Of a DNA stretch of 64,000 nt, positions 45,553-57,500 are shown one piece after another (within the stretch, counting starts at the first letter, position 1; every line of letters starts with the position of its first letter). The notes under the pieces were generated by a model. It was not told the origin of the DNA and ran no database searches. It saw only the letters and a list, made by a program, of their open reading frames with translations. The stretch is from Ascochyta rabiei (Eukaryota > Ascomycota > Dothideomycetes > Pleosporales > Didymellaceae), in the NCBI RefSeq assembly GCF_004011695.2, contig NC_082426.1, positions 1 through 64,000 on the forward strand. The letters run 5' to 3'. Made by a program: the position numbers and the translations under genes.

Positions 45553-47780
45553 GCCGAGGCTTGCACACGACTGCAGGCTAAGACCACACGGAGAGCACGG
45601 GCTGTGGAGGGAGAGGCGCGACAGCCTGACGCGCGCAACCGTTGCAGGGTGTTGAGGATGCAGTACGGGCAACGTGGCTTGGGCCAGAGCCACGTCGATG
45701 GTGCCCAACAGTCAACAGTCGACGAGTCCTGCTGTGCGAGACGTGACCACCTAGCCAGCTGCAGCGCAATCAAGACAAGCCCAACGTGCCCAGCTTCATT
45801 TGCTCTCCACTCTCTGCTAACCACCATGGCCGGACGGTAGCCATGACCGTAAGCAGACGCATCGACCGTGTAGCCATCAAAACCTGATGCCCAAACCTAG
45901 AGTGCTCACACCTGGGGTGCACCCGCCTTGGGTGCACCCACCTGGGCGTGCGGGGGAAGCGTGGTCGGCTTTGGCGACCGAATGACAGAACTAGCAGCAG
46001 CCCGTCTCCTCTCCTCTCCTCTCCTCTCCTCTTCTCTCGTCTCGTCTCGTCTCGTCTCGTCTCGTCTCGTCTCGTCACCTACTACGGCTTTTGTGCTGCA
46101 GACAAAGCCGGCCCCAAGCCGACAGTGCTCGATCAGGTAGGAGAAAGCATCGGCCACCCAAAGAGGCACTACAAGGCTGCAGCCACTTTTCTCACAGCTG
46201 CAGGGCACTCGCCAACACGCTGGAGGCCTGCAGCAGGGAAAGCGTCGTAGTCTGCTTTTTAGCTTCTTCTGGAGAGTACAGGCGTGTGTGTGACAGGGAC
46301 CCCAACGCCTGGAGGGTCGCATCATGGCTGCTTGTTTGTGACACACGAATGACGCTGGACAATGCGCGCTGTGTACGTCGCTCAGCCGGGTCCTGAAACG
46401 CGTGGATGGATGCACGGCAGTGTGCGTGCCTTGACAAATCAGTGACACGACTCTACAGAGAGTGCAGACAGTGCATCGACTACCCGTGACACGACTCTAC
46501 AGAGAGCACCGACTATCCGTGACACGACTCTACAGACAGGGCAGTGACCATCACTGGCATCCACCAACGTTCAAACTTCACTGCAATCCGCTGACAATGA
46601 CAAGCTGCATGTCAGGACACGGCTCCGTCCACCGTGCCAAGCATGCCAAATGCTCACTTGGATAGGGAGACACTGCAGGGCTTAGGCCAGTACCACCGGC
46701 CCAGCACCACTCACCCCGTCACGGCTCATCAACATGGATGGACGATCCACCGGCTACGATGCTCCGTTCGGCGGACGGACCGACCGTTGGCTGTGCTGGC
46801 TTGGCTCGAGGCTCGCTGTGTGTTCCACCGCGCCTGCGCCTTCCGAAAGCGTAGTGTCGGTTCTGGTGTTCCGGCAACGTCCGACAACAACATCGACGTG
46901 CGCGCCTTTCAGAGGCTTTCAGAGGCATCCACCGGCCCAGTCCTGCCGTGCTCAATCTCCCAATATTGGCGCATCCAGGATTCGCAGGCTGCAAAACCAC
47001 GCATCGCTTCGCTTCCCTGCGCCTGCACGGCACAAGCATGCCACACTGCGCTACCTGGTTCAGGGTACGCTTGCAGTCGCAGACCATTCTTAGGGGCCGC
47101 AGCATAGTCGCCGTAGTGCCGCAGTACGCGCAGCAACTGCTTGCGCGCCGTTGAGCTGGGCAGCACGGCCGAGGCATTGGGCTGTCATCCCTGCACCTGC
47201 GTCCTGGACAGCCAACAACGTCGGCCTGGTAGTCGACGCGTGTGGATGTTGGATGTGGATGTGATGTGGATGTGATGTGATGTGGATGTCGATGCACCGA
47301 TGCACCGATGCAGAGATGCAGAGCGAACGCTCCCTGGCCTGATCTGCTGTCCTTCAACGCCGCCGCTCCTCCCACTTGGCGGCACCGCCACTCCCCCGTT
47401 CGTTTCGCGAGGCGTTTACATACTTACTACGTCACGCTTGTGAATGGCACTTTAGTCAAAATCCCATCCCACCGCCAGCCTACCCACACCCCAGCCGTAC
47501 TCCACATTCCTTTTTGCTCTCGTTCCCGCCCACCCACTCTCGATTCGCACCATCCACCGCCATCTTGCACCCTCCACGCCTCCGCCCACCCCTCTCCTTG
47601 TACTCGTCTAGAATTTTCGCTCACGCCCGTACAAATACACCTCTCGCCCCCCTCTCACGCATCCCCTCTCACGCATCGCATCCAAGGCTAGCTGGCTGGT
47701 GCACAAGCGTAAAGCCTACCTCAACCCCAATCTTGACCCTGGACCAAGACCTGCCTGCTTGATACCACACCGGCCACCTC
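45553..47780. other. 2.2-kb gene-free interval with simple repeats
   Basis: No frame here has a recognisable product. The interval holds a CTCCT/CTCGT pentanucleotide tract (46009-46078), three diverged copies of GTGACACGACTCTACAGA (46443, 46486 and 46519), a GGATGTGATGTGATG array (47234-47290) and GATGCACC/GATGCAGA words (47290-47325). Overlapping open frames on both strands (for example 46719-47375 and 45213-45827) reflect GC-rich composition. The last few hundred bases are C/T-rich, consistent with a fungal promoter for the gene at 47781. Confidence 0.55.
46009..46078. repeat. Pentanucleotide tract (CTCCT)n-(CTCGT)n
   Basis: About five CTCCT units followed by about eight CTCGT units, a polypyrimidine stretch on the + strand. 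The two arrays differ by one base per unit, suggesting one arose from the other. Confidence 0.93.
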
Positions 47781-48773
47781 ATGGCTACCATGGCTCCCAC
47801 AACCCACTTGACAGAGGCTCGCTCCCGCCCGCACAGTCGCCGCAGCTCAACGCGCCGAAGCTTCGCGACTTCCCTCTCGCGCACGAGCTCTTACCTCGAC
47901 ACCCCCAGGACACCCTGCCCCAAGGATGGCGACGCGTTTGCATACAACCCCTCACACCTCCAGGCCTGGTATTGTCCACAATCTACCTGGGACCGCCTTC
48001 CTGCTTCGGTCAAGAAGGCCCTGGCTGCAGTACAGCATGCGGGAGCTTCAGCGTTGACTGGTACGTCGTTTACTATTTTCATGCTACTATCCACGCCTGG
48101 TGTCATTGGCTGCCACCATGCGCGATTTCCACCCATGTCACGACTGCATGTGTTGCGCATGACGAGCTAACCTTGTTCAGGCTTCGAGCGCCTTGATGAG
48201 CACAGTGGGACCATCAGCGGTGCCCGCACTGACCAGAAGTTTCCAGAAGACGATCTCCTGGTCCAGCTCGACGATGTCCGCCCACTGAAGCTGCGCACCA
48301 TCAGCAACGCTAGCAGTGTCTTCCTGTCCGACATCTCATCGCCCACCTACAGCGGAACACCAGCCTCAGACTCTGGCTCCACCTCTCCTGTTCCTTCCAC
48401 CTTCTCGCTCCCACAGTCTGCGTCGACTCCCGCTCCCATCTCTCTTGGACCCCCAGAGCTTGAGACTAGGCGCAACTCAACGCGCGAGCGCTCCTTCTCT
48501 ACTCCCCTCCAGCCCCAGGACGCAAAGTACGCCGCTGAGCTGTCGTATCTGCGCACCGAGGCCCTCCCCCGTCTTCGTCACTCTGGCCACAAGGTCGATA
48601 CGGAGTGGTATGAGGCTAAGCGCATGAGCGCCATTGCCGACGAGGACGCAAAGGCTTTCGAGGACTGGTGGTCGGAGCAGAAACACACCATCCTCAAGCT
48701 CAGCGAGAAGGGCAAGCACTTGGCTGCTGCGAACGGTGTGACCTCGAACGGCATGGGCTGGACGGCTCCGTAG
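47781..48773 (+). CDS. Conserved-looking hypothetical protein, two exons
   Basis: Exon 1 is 47781-48060 and exon 2 48181-48773. The 120-nt intron is GTACGT...CTAAC...TTGTTCAG and splits a Gly codon. The protein has 290 residues and I recognise no domain. The N-terminus is Ser/Arg-rich; a folded-looking stretch (LQAWYCPQSTWDRLPASVKKALAAVQHAG) ends exon 1. Exon 2 has a Ser/Thr/Pro-rich middle and a helical charged C-terminus (YLRTEALPRLRHSG...DEDAKAFEDWWSEQK). Good splice signals and protein-like codon content support a real gene. An in-frame ATG three codons later (MAPTTH) could also be the start. Function unknown. Confidence 0.75.
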
Positions 48774-50476
48774 TCGCTAGTGAGGTGGGTCCCCCCTTGC
48801 CTGGTCGTTTGGAGCTGCTCGCTGAGACCCTCAGTCGCTTCGCTACCAAGGCTTGGGCCTTTTCTTACTTTGCCTTCAGATTGACGCACAGCTTTTACTC
48901 TTCTCTCCTTTCTCTCCTAGGGTATCTGCTTCTTTCAGCGAGGAGTTGGCTCCGGTATTCACCGAGAATAATGCATTTACGAAGACGGACTTCATCATCT
49001 GCTTTTGCACACGGAACTGGCGTCTATGGTTTGCAATCATACACCCCACTCCTCCCCATCTCTGGCGCGTTCAAGAAGACCTGGGCGGACCGCCCTTACG
49101 AACGACGTCCCTTTCCTTTCTCAGCAACACTGGCAGCCGCGAATGGCGAAGCCCCAGATGGCCTGACTCGTCCTGATAGCGAATATCACGATATGATCTG
49201 TTTGTTCTTCTGACGTGACACCATGTTGAGATCACAGTGATGTGCTTTCATTGTCCACGCCGTGCGGGGAGATTAACATGTGATCAACGACGAACGTCTA
49301 ACTTGGCTATCGAAGCGTCTGGTCCGTTCAAATCCATGACCGGAACAGGCATAGCTCGGGTGAAAGGCACCGCCAAGATCCACACAGACGTCTCGCTTCT
49401 GGAAGCTTGCCGTCTTGCAGTCCTGCAGGGCACCAAAAACGGCCAGAAAAGAGGCTAGGACCACAGAAATAAAGTAACCTAATTATATAGCCCAAAGGTT
49501 TATCCGCAGGACCGCAGGAATCGCCTAACCGCTGTTGCGGAAATCGACGTTGAAACTTGGCGACGTTGCGAATCGCGCAAGAAGACGGAAGTCGCACGCT
49601 TCTCCAAACTCGTGCTGAGGTCAGGCAGACGAAAAAAGCTCCTTCTTCTTCTTCTTCTTCTTCTTGGCCGACCACCCACGCAACACCAGCACCACGACAC
49701 CTACAAGGGGGGGTCTAAACAGAGCAGAAATACAATCTGCCACAACCTGGATTTTTCTTCTTGGAAAAAAAATCACTAGAGGCTCGGTGCAAGCAGTTCG
49801 TATCTCTTCTGCTCCGTCCAGACACCCCCCCCCCCCCCCCCCCGCCTTGTAGCGATGGCCCCAAGCCAAGCCAAGCCAAGCCGAAACGCCGTCGGCGCTT
49901 GCTTGAGAAGTGAGGTAGGCAGCATGGGATTGGGTGGTGCGTTCTTGCTGTTGTTGTTGTTGTTGCTGTTGCTGTTGCTGCAGTGGTACCAGGCAGGTTA
50001 GAGGGAGACAGACGGTGCTACATGCTATGCTGGAACCTGCTGGTGAGTCTGGGTGTTGACAAAGTGAGTAAGTAAGTAGTAAGTAAGTAGTAAGTAAGTA
50101 ATTAAGTAAATTAATATTCATGTTGATGTTTTTGATCGTATGTAGAATAAGAAAGGGAATTTCTTGTGCGCTTCTTGGTGAAAAGAACAAGAGGGGAACT
50201 ACCTATAGTAGTTGCTATGGTGGCTTGAAACGTAGAATCTAACCATTACCGTAAAGCATCGCTGCAGAGTGGTAGCAGGTCGGTAAGCTATGTTTTGGTC
50301 ACTGCTGAATGTGCGTTCGTTGCAATGTCGAGTCACGAAATCGAATCTACAGCGTTGAACGAAGCCAGAGACAAGGAAAGCGAGACGCGTGGTGTGGCGC
50401 TGAACAACACGTGCCTCGCATCTGTGGGAATTTCACAAATCGCCGGCTTGAGATGTGCGTGCGCGGTCTTTGCGGG
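48774..50476. other. 1.7-kb gene-free interval with microsatellites
   Basis: No supported gene. It contains (CTT)n at 49642-49664, a run of about 17 C at 49827, four AAGCC units at 49863-49882, (GTT)n/(GCTGTT)n at 49945-49980 and AGTAAGTAAGT repeats at 50065-50105. A minus-strand frame here with a poly-Gln run is a product of the GTT/GCTGTT tract. Confidence 0.55.
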
Positions 50477-51529
50477 CTACTGTTTGTCGTCCTCGGGCGT
50501 GGCGTAGGGCTGCTTTGTCGCTGTGTGCGCTTTACATGGTGGATTGGTCTGGAGGTGCGGATGCGGATGCGGGTGGGAGTGGGAATCCGCAGTCCGCGGT
50601 GGTGCGTCTACATCTGCATCTTTGGATCGACGCGTAGTTGGGGGTGGAATTATACGCCTGCTCGTTGCGTCGAGGGCGTGGAGCGCACTGCGTGGGTTGG
50701 AGGAAACCGTCTTGCTTGGTCCGTTGTCGTGGTGGTGGTGGTGGTGGTGGTGGTGATTGTTGTCTAGACGCCTCTTTCCTCGCGATGATATATACCCACC
50801 ACCCACACCATCCTCAGCTTCGAAATCGAAATCGATCCTATCACTTCTCCTCAGCCTTGAGGCCTGGCGGTTCCTCCCTTCCCCGAGCCTACTTGCCCTC
50901 CCGCGGGATCCCGTCATACCCGTACCCGTATCTTGTACGTCCTCTCGATCCTTAGGATCCTCGCTATCCTTCCTATTCGTCTTTTGCTTATGTATATCCA
51001 TTCCACCACCCCCCAGCAGGCACGCCGCGCGTCTTTGCGTGGCAGTGGAGGGAAATGTGCCTTGCCTCCCGAGTCCTGAGCTGTGCTGCATTCCACGGCC
51101 AAGGGTTGGGGTGCGGGGGTAAGGATCGTGGCTGAGGGATGCTATAAGCTGATGCACGTCATACATGGCGCTGATGCTGATGGCGGTGTGGCCGTCGACT
51201 GGTGAATGTGGGTATCGTTGTCTCTCAGCCTTCCTGGTTCTGTTGATCTCAGACTTGAAGTTTCCTGGGTTCTGCGGTTGTAGTTCCTGATCTTGGAATG
51301 TCTCCTTTTTCCTCCTCTCTGTCCGGTTGTCCGAGGTCTTGGTCTTCCTCTTGTTCGCACTCTGCCTCAGTTTGAACGCTGCGGTATCAGTACTGCTGCT
51401 TCTACCACTGTTAGATCGAAATCCCGAACCTGATTCAGAACTCGCTCGCACGCTCTCTTCCCACGCTGCATAATCTCTAAAATCTCTCTCTGACTTCTCG
51501 TTTCTTACCCACCGCGTCTTCAGTTGACT
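50477..51529 (-). pseudogene. Possible continuation of the 51530-52525 gene beyond an in-frame TAG
   Basis: Immediately after the TAG at 51530-51532 the same frame stays open for about 350 codons on the minus strand, starting SQLKTRWVRNEKSERDF and ending at 50477. It is Ser/Arg/Lys-rich, with a run of nine His (near 50745) and a histidine-proline repeat (HPHPHPH) near the C-terminus. I see no domain. Because no ATG is needed to explain it and the phase is unbroken, the simplest view is one ~680-codon gene with a CAG-to-TAG change, or read-through. The open frame could also be partly chance, owing to low-complexity composition. Confidence 0.4.
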
Positions 51530-52525
51530 CTAGACTGCTACCTCGTCCGCGTCATTGTCCGTTCGGCACTGACGGCGTGTTGTGCACATACACTTCTTGC
51601 GTTTCCTACCCCTGTCCCGGATATTTGTAGACGCAGTATCCCTTTCGAAAGGCGTCGTGGGTGAAGTCGTGGAAGGCGTCGTGGGTGAAGTCGTGGAAAG
51701 ACGCGCTTTCGATTTCGATTTCGATTTCGACTTCGGTTTCACTTTCCCTCTCGAATCGCTATGCGCGTCGGCGCTGCGCCATGCTGCTACAGAAGTGGCT
51801 TTCCAGCCGTCTGGAGTAATACGGTATTGAAATTCTTGTGGACGCGGACTCGGTAGGGGAGAGACAGTGTTGGGTGGGTGTGTTGCGTATGGACTCGCAT
51901 CTGATATCCCATCTGCGCTGGGTGAGTGGCGATGTGTCGACTCGTGGACTGCATAGCGCGCAGTCCGAGGTCCTTGTGATATTATCTCAGAATCCAGCGT
52001 ATCATCATACATCCCATGGTGAGGTCCAGGATACGACACACCATCCCCATGCAGCTGGTTTGTATACCCTCTACTCAATTCTAACGCCGTGTATCCCATC
52101 GGCGCACGCGGTCTGTTCACCATCCTGAAATCTAGAGGGCGTCCCGAGTGCTGTTTCGGTAGTTTTGCCCATGCAGATGCTTTCGTGTGGGACGTCTCGC
52201 TCGAAAGCTCTCCTAGATCTGTGTTTTCGTTCTCATTCGCACTTTGATTCTCTTCGAACCCACCGCCCCAAAACTCCACCTCTTCGTCCCGGTGTCTCCT
52301 CCTTAGCCTGGCCTCCAGATTTGGATCCGTGGGGCAGTAAACGGGCGCCCGGCCCCCCACATCCAGTTCCAGGTCCGTGTCTCTATCGCCATGACGTCGA
52401 TGTCGATACAGGCGTTGTGCAGAAATCCGTGAATAGGCTGATTTCGTGCCCACAGGAACGAGGATCATAGCCTCGTGAGTCTCGAAGGGTACGAGCGGCG
52501 GCGGAGTGGAGGACGTATTGCCCAT
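51530..52525 (-). CDS. Low-complexity hypothetical protein with possible N-myristoylation site
   Basis: I chose the ATG at 52525 because the product begins MGNTSSTPPP, a good N-myristoylation-like start; an upstream ATG at 52618 would add 31 basic residues. It has 331 residues and no recognised domain. It contains a charged segment (RRHRDEEVEFWGGGFEEN), a Tyr/Gly/His-rich middle, a run of Lys-Ser dipeptides (KPKSKSKSKSKA) and a short repeat SPTTPSTTSPTTP, and ends in a basic Cys-containing tail. The frame continues past the TAG stop (see 50477-51529). Weak evidence beyond an open frame and composition. Confidence 0.55.
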   Translation of the reverse strand: MGNTSSTPPPLVPFETHEAMILVPVGTKSAYSRISAQRLYRHRRHGDRDTDLELDVGGRAPVYCPTDPNLEARLRRRHRDEEVEFWGGGFEENQSANENENTDLGELSSETSHTKASAWAKLPKQHSGRPLDFRMVNRPRAPMGYTALELSRGYTNQLHGDGVSYPGPHHGMYDDTLDSEIISQGPRTARYAVHESTHRHSPSADGISDASPYATHPPNTVSPLPSPRPQEFQYRITPDGWKATSVAAWRSADAHSDSRGKVKPKSKSKSKSKARLSTTSPTTPSTTSPTTPFERDTASTNIRDRGRKRKKCMCTTRRQCRTDNDADEVAV

Positions 52526-54518
52526 GTCCGATCGCCTCACTCGCTGAATCCGAGCGTTGGCGAGCGAGACAGATGTGCGCAGATCGTGTATGGAAAGGAC
52601 TCGACGGCCAGAAAGCAACGTAACCAGGAAAAATTTACTCCAACGAACAGAACAACACGCAGCAAACAGTCAAGATGCGACTGCTGCAGATTCCGGAGTC
52701 GACAGGCGAGGGGCAAATACAACGTCTGACAAGTTCAAACAGAACGCCCGGGCTGCAACGAGTCTACACGGGCGTCTTGATGGCGCCACAATATGCCAGT
52801 CATTGTTTGCCCCAACCCCGTGAGTCGCACGAGTTGCACGAGTTGCACAAGTGGGTAGCTGGAAGACGTGCACACAACGTGGTAGTACAACACAGGTAAA
52901 TCCACAAACAAACACCCAAACACCCAAACAACCAGACCAAAAAGCAAAACAAGAAACGTCCAGACGAAAACGCCAAAGCCAAAAAAAAAGAAAGTAATGA
53001 ACAGAAAAGAGAAGAGAACAGAATAGGCGAGCAAGAACCCCCGAGCAGAAGAAAACAACAAACACATAGCTAACCGGCCAACCAACCAATCAATCAAAGA
53101 CAGAACATCCGCGAGGTCAAGTCCATCGACCCAGCCAGCGCGCAAGCACCGTCTCGAGCAAACCTGCAAGCCCGAACCCCGCAACTACTCCCCGGAGCAA
53201 CTCCTCACCCGCCCACACTTCCAAGGAACAAAAGAGAATGAATAGTTGGGTGTAAGCAGACCCGACGACTTGTTTCCCGCCGGGAGAACGACATGGTGGG
53301 TTCTTATTGTTTAGTCGGGACGAGAGGGTAGTATATATAGGTCAGATTAATTTGTTAACAAACGAGGATTTACACTCTGTTCTGCTCTGTAAGTTAGGAC
53401 CAGTATTGTAGTTTGTATACCATCTACGTATTCTTATTCAACGCGATAAGTTAGTGGTCTTATTAAAGAGGGATAGCTTTTATGTCTAGCGTGTAGCATC
53501 GTCTACTGCTAACCTAGTATTAGCATCAAGTATAATTTCAACCACAAAGCTAATTTACAGCCTAAGTATGTATTTGTACCTTTTAGTATGCTTAGCGTAC
53601 ATCGTACGTAGAGTAGTAGTCTAACAGAGTTTTTATCTAAAACAACCTTTCTATTTCTATTTCTACATATAAAGATTTATACACTACGTACTAAATTATA
53701 TAACAATGTAGTAAGTCTCTCTTTTTCTTCTCTTTTTCTCTTCTCTCTCATTCTCTCCTCTCTCTTTTTCTACCTACTCTTTACAACTTATAGAGTCTAG
53801 TATAATCATCTTGTCTATAACACATATAGTACGTAGAGCAGTAGTCTAACAGAATTTTATCTAAAACAACCTTTCTATCTCTATTTTTATGTATAAGGAT
53901 GTATATACTACGCACTAAATTATACAACTACATAGCAAGTCTCTTTTTCTACTATCTCTTCCTATAGCTCTACCTTCTTAATTAGAGAGTTTAGTGTAAT
54001 CGTCTCGTCTGCATATTTCCCTAATAGACTGTTAAAAGTGTGTAGAGTCACTTCATCACGCACGCAGATGAGAAGTGTGAAAGTAGGGTAGATGGTAACG
54101 TCATGTATTTCCTCAGACTCGTTACGTTGCGTCGTCTGCACGTTGCTCATTACACAGAGGTACCGTCGTGGCATCGCTGATGCATGCATTCCACCCTGCC
54201 CCAACGCCCGACGCCAAACAGACCAGCCAAGCCAAACATGTGACGGTAGGAAAACGCGGGCAATAATAACAGATACAAGAAGAAGATGCACCTCCTTTTA
54301 CGATTTGGATCCAAAGAGAGGACGCGAGCCAGAAGTGTGTGTAGTCGAATCAACCTCGGCGGCTCGATCGGTTGGGTGCACAGCACTGCGCCGTCGTCGC
54401 CGCCGCAAAAACCGCAATCTGAGTCTCTGTAGAACCTACATGGAAGCGAAGAAGCACGTAAGTAAATATCCAAGGAAGCGTAGCGAGACATCGATGGGCC
54501 TGGTGAGGGAGGGGGTGC
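52526..54518. other. Intergenic DNA, partly RIP-like and AT-rich
   Basis: About 2 kb without a supported gene. 52880-53100 is A-rich (AAACACCCAAAC repeats), which creates a hydrophobic minus-strand frame that is not a gene. 53340-54080 is AT-rich with CTA/TAG words and holds a 225-bp tandem duplication. The stretch after 54080 should carry the BUD4 terminator. Confidence 0.5.
53604..54020. repeat. Two tandem copies of a ~225-bp AT-rich unit
   Basis: Copy 1 starts at 53604 and copy 2 at 53829, each with GTACGTAGAG(T/C)AGTAGTC. Both share ATCTAAAACAACCTTTCTAT, CTA(C/T)GTA(C/G)-type words and an AGAGT(C/T)TAGT(A/G)TAATC ending. Differences are mainly C/T and A/G transitions, plus a pyrimidine-tract length difference. 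Confidence 0.82.
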
Positions 54519-57500
54519 TTAGAAGATCATCGATCGAACCTGGTCTCTGCGCCCTTTGCTACCCGTGTCGGGCTGCATCTGGGTTTGCGGCCTCGGGCGC
54601 GGTGCTGGCGCGGGCGCCATGCGAGGGTCGCGCTCCTTTGGCGGCGGTGTGGGCGCGAACGATTGTGTCCGCGCGTGTGCTGGCTTGACGGGGCTGGACG
54701 GAGTCGACTTGCTGTAGACCTCGTGCGACTGGGTGCGGGTGTGAGAGGGTCGGCGGGTCGCGTCTCCCCCTGGGTTGGGAGCGCCGGCCTTGGACTTGGG
54801 CTTGGTCGCCTTGTCCTTGCGCTCCTTCTCGAGCACCATGTGGGTCCAGGCCTTGCCAGAGGCAATGTCTTTGCCGACGCACTCAGACAGGACCTTCATC
54901 CAGTCCTCCTTCTTCTCACGGTCGTCGGCGTAGAAGTCAATGACCTCGCCGTTTGCAAAGCGGATGCGGAAACCTTCCTCGACAAACATGTAGCCCTCCT
55001 CGTCTTCTGCGAATGCCGATTTGCGGCGGCCTCCAGACTTGGTCGCGGATGGCTGCTTCAGCGCGCTCTTGTCATCAAGCAACTTGGTGGCCTTTGCGAG
55101 GTTGATGGTGGCGCGACGCTGCAGTGTCGTCTCGTGGAAAGCCGTCAAGACTGTGCCGTTCAAGCGGAAAAAGCGGCGGCGCCAGTACTGGATGATGTCA
55201 GCGTGGCTCTGTCTGTCATGTATGGATGCACGTACCGGGCAGTCACCGCCTTGTTGGCTCAGGAAACCCTCCCAGGTCTTGTCCTTGACCTCTTCGGCCT
55301 CCTTGAGCTCGCGAACGCAGGCGTTCATGCTCTTGGGCATGTCGTCGTCGGTCGCGTTCTTGGGCTTGGGCACATACAGAAGCTGGACGGTAAGCTTGCC
55401 GACGCGGTAGGGCGGTCGCCGAACGACACCACCACGCTTGCTCTTGACGCTGCTGACCCCACTGTCATCGACAGCCCACTCGTTGAAGCAGGGAATGTCG
55501 ACAGTCAGAGGACGTCCGTACGCGTGGCTCTCGTGGTTGCTGAGGCAGACGTAGGCGCGCGCGAAGGAACCATCCTGGCCGACAAGGTCGTGCAGGAGAT
55601 CCCAGGCGGTGGCCTTTTGGTTGCGCTTGGCGGCAGCCTGGGCGTCTTGCTGCTGTTGAAGAGCAAGACGGTCGGCCTCCTCCTGTGCACGGCGCTCTTG
55701 CTCCTTGCGCTTCTTGGGAGACGAGAGGAGGTTGCGGAATGTTGAACCCGACGTCTTCTTCGTGACAGCCCTCGGTGGGGCGGCCGTAAACACCTCTGGT
55801 TGACGCGCTGGCGGCTCAAGCTTGGTCTGCAAGGTAAGCTGGAACTCGAGGTCGTCGAGAACGACGAGCTCAAACTCTTGTCCGATCGGAGCAGAGTGAC
55901 CCAGCTCCAGCCATGAGGTGGTGACACAGTGCAGACCGTTGTCGAGCGTCAGCTGGAACCATGTGCGCTCAGCTGCAGGGTGGTGTTAGCGTTGCATTCG
56001 GGGTGACGTGGGTACACTTACTTTTCGGCAGCGGGAGGTCGAGATCCTTGACACCAATCACCTTGACGAATACACGACCGCGCTCCTCGCCGTCCTCGAA
56101 CTCATCGTCACCCTGCTCGGTGACGGCATCGAGAGCAGCAACAGCAGATTCCTGGCCGGGAAGCGGAGGAGCGACACCAGAGGTGCGGGCCTTGCGGGCT
56201 CCCGATGCAGTTCGGAGGCTCTTGCGGCGGGCCTTGCCGTTCCACGGCTCGGTGGTCCAGGCCTTCTTGCGCTCGTAGCTGGCCTTGCGAGTGGGAGCTT
56301 TCGCGAGCTTCTCGCCCGTGGTGGAGTCAGCCGTGGCAGCGGTTTCTGCAGCACGGGCTTCGTCGCTGAACTGTCGGCTGCTGGCAACGACGACCTTTGT
56401 GTTTTCTCGCATGAGGTAGCCCTTCTGTGCGGGGAGAGAGTGGTTAGCGGGACTGTGGGTAGAGACGAACCTTGACGCGTCATGGGCTGGTCGTGCAGCC
56501 GTAGACGTCGGGAATCGAGCGGAAGAGGGTAGAGGAAAAAGGAGGCCTACCTTTTGAGACTCGATGATCTTGTCAAACTCGTTGTCGAGGCCGAAGCTGA
56601 GGTCGTTGTTGTCGTCGCCCAAGTCCAGATCGAGCATGCGCCTCTCCATTGTGGCAAGGCTCAGCTGAGAGTCTTCATCCACGTGGCCAATCTCAAAGTT
56701 GAGCGACTGGCGCTTCGGGCTTCTCTCAGGGACCGGGGGAGGGTAGGTTCCACTGACTTGGCGGCGGGTAGCTGCCATGTCGACCTCGTCGGGGATGAGC
56801 GAAGGACGCGTCCTAAGCTTGTGGCCGCCCGTACCGCGGATGGTCGCCTCGCGCTGGGGTACCTCGACGTCCGAGTCTACCTCGGGCGGTGAGATGACGA
56901 CCGGGTTTCGAACGACAGAATCCGGGCTGCCAGCCCCGTCTGATGTTGCGTACTCTTCCTCGGCGCCCACTTCATCAGCGTCAGGCGTGGCAGGACGGTG
57001 CAGGAAGTCGCGCATAGCCTCGAGCTTGGGAGCCGTGTCCAGAGGGCTTGGTGCGGTGGTAAAGGATGCCTTGAGAGGATCGAGGCTCAAGTCCATGGAT
57101 CGCTCGCGATCAAAGTTGGCAAAGAGCTCATCCTGACGAGCCTTCTTCTCTGCCGCAGACGGGGAGTCGGGAGCGACGGTAGGTGTCGGTGGTCCAGAGC
57201 TGTCGATGGTGCTTTGTGATGTCGGCTGCTCCTCGGGGTGCTCCTCGTGGTGCTCCTCGTGGTGCTCCGCCGTGGACAGTACAGCCGGTTGAGCAGGTTC
57301 CTCGTATGGCTGCTCGTCTGGCTGCTCGTCTGGCTGCTCGTCTGGCTGCTCGTCTGGCTGAGACGAGTACTGGCTGATGCTGGCATCGTCTCCCACCGAC
57401 TCGGCCTCATCCGTGTCGTGTTTGACTGGATGACGAATGACTGAGCTCTGCGAGTCGTCTGAGCCCTCGCGATCAAACTGCTCGCCATCGTAGTCGTCGA

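Noticed and set aside
49621..50190. 189-codon minus-strand frame with poly-Gln and poly-Lys
   Set aside because: Built from adjacent CTT, GTT/GCTGTT and AGTA microsatellites.
52735..53184. 149-codon hydrophobic minus-strand frame
   Set aside because: Arises from AAACACCCAAAC low-complexity DNA; membrane-like Phe/Leu/Val runs are an artefact of the repeat.
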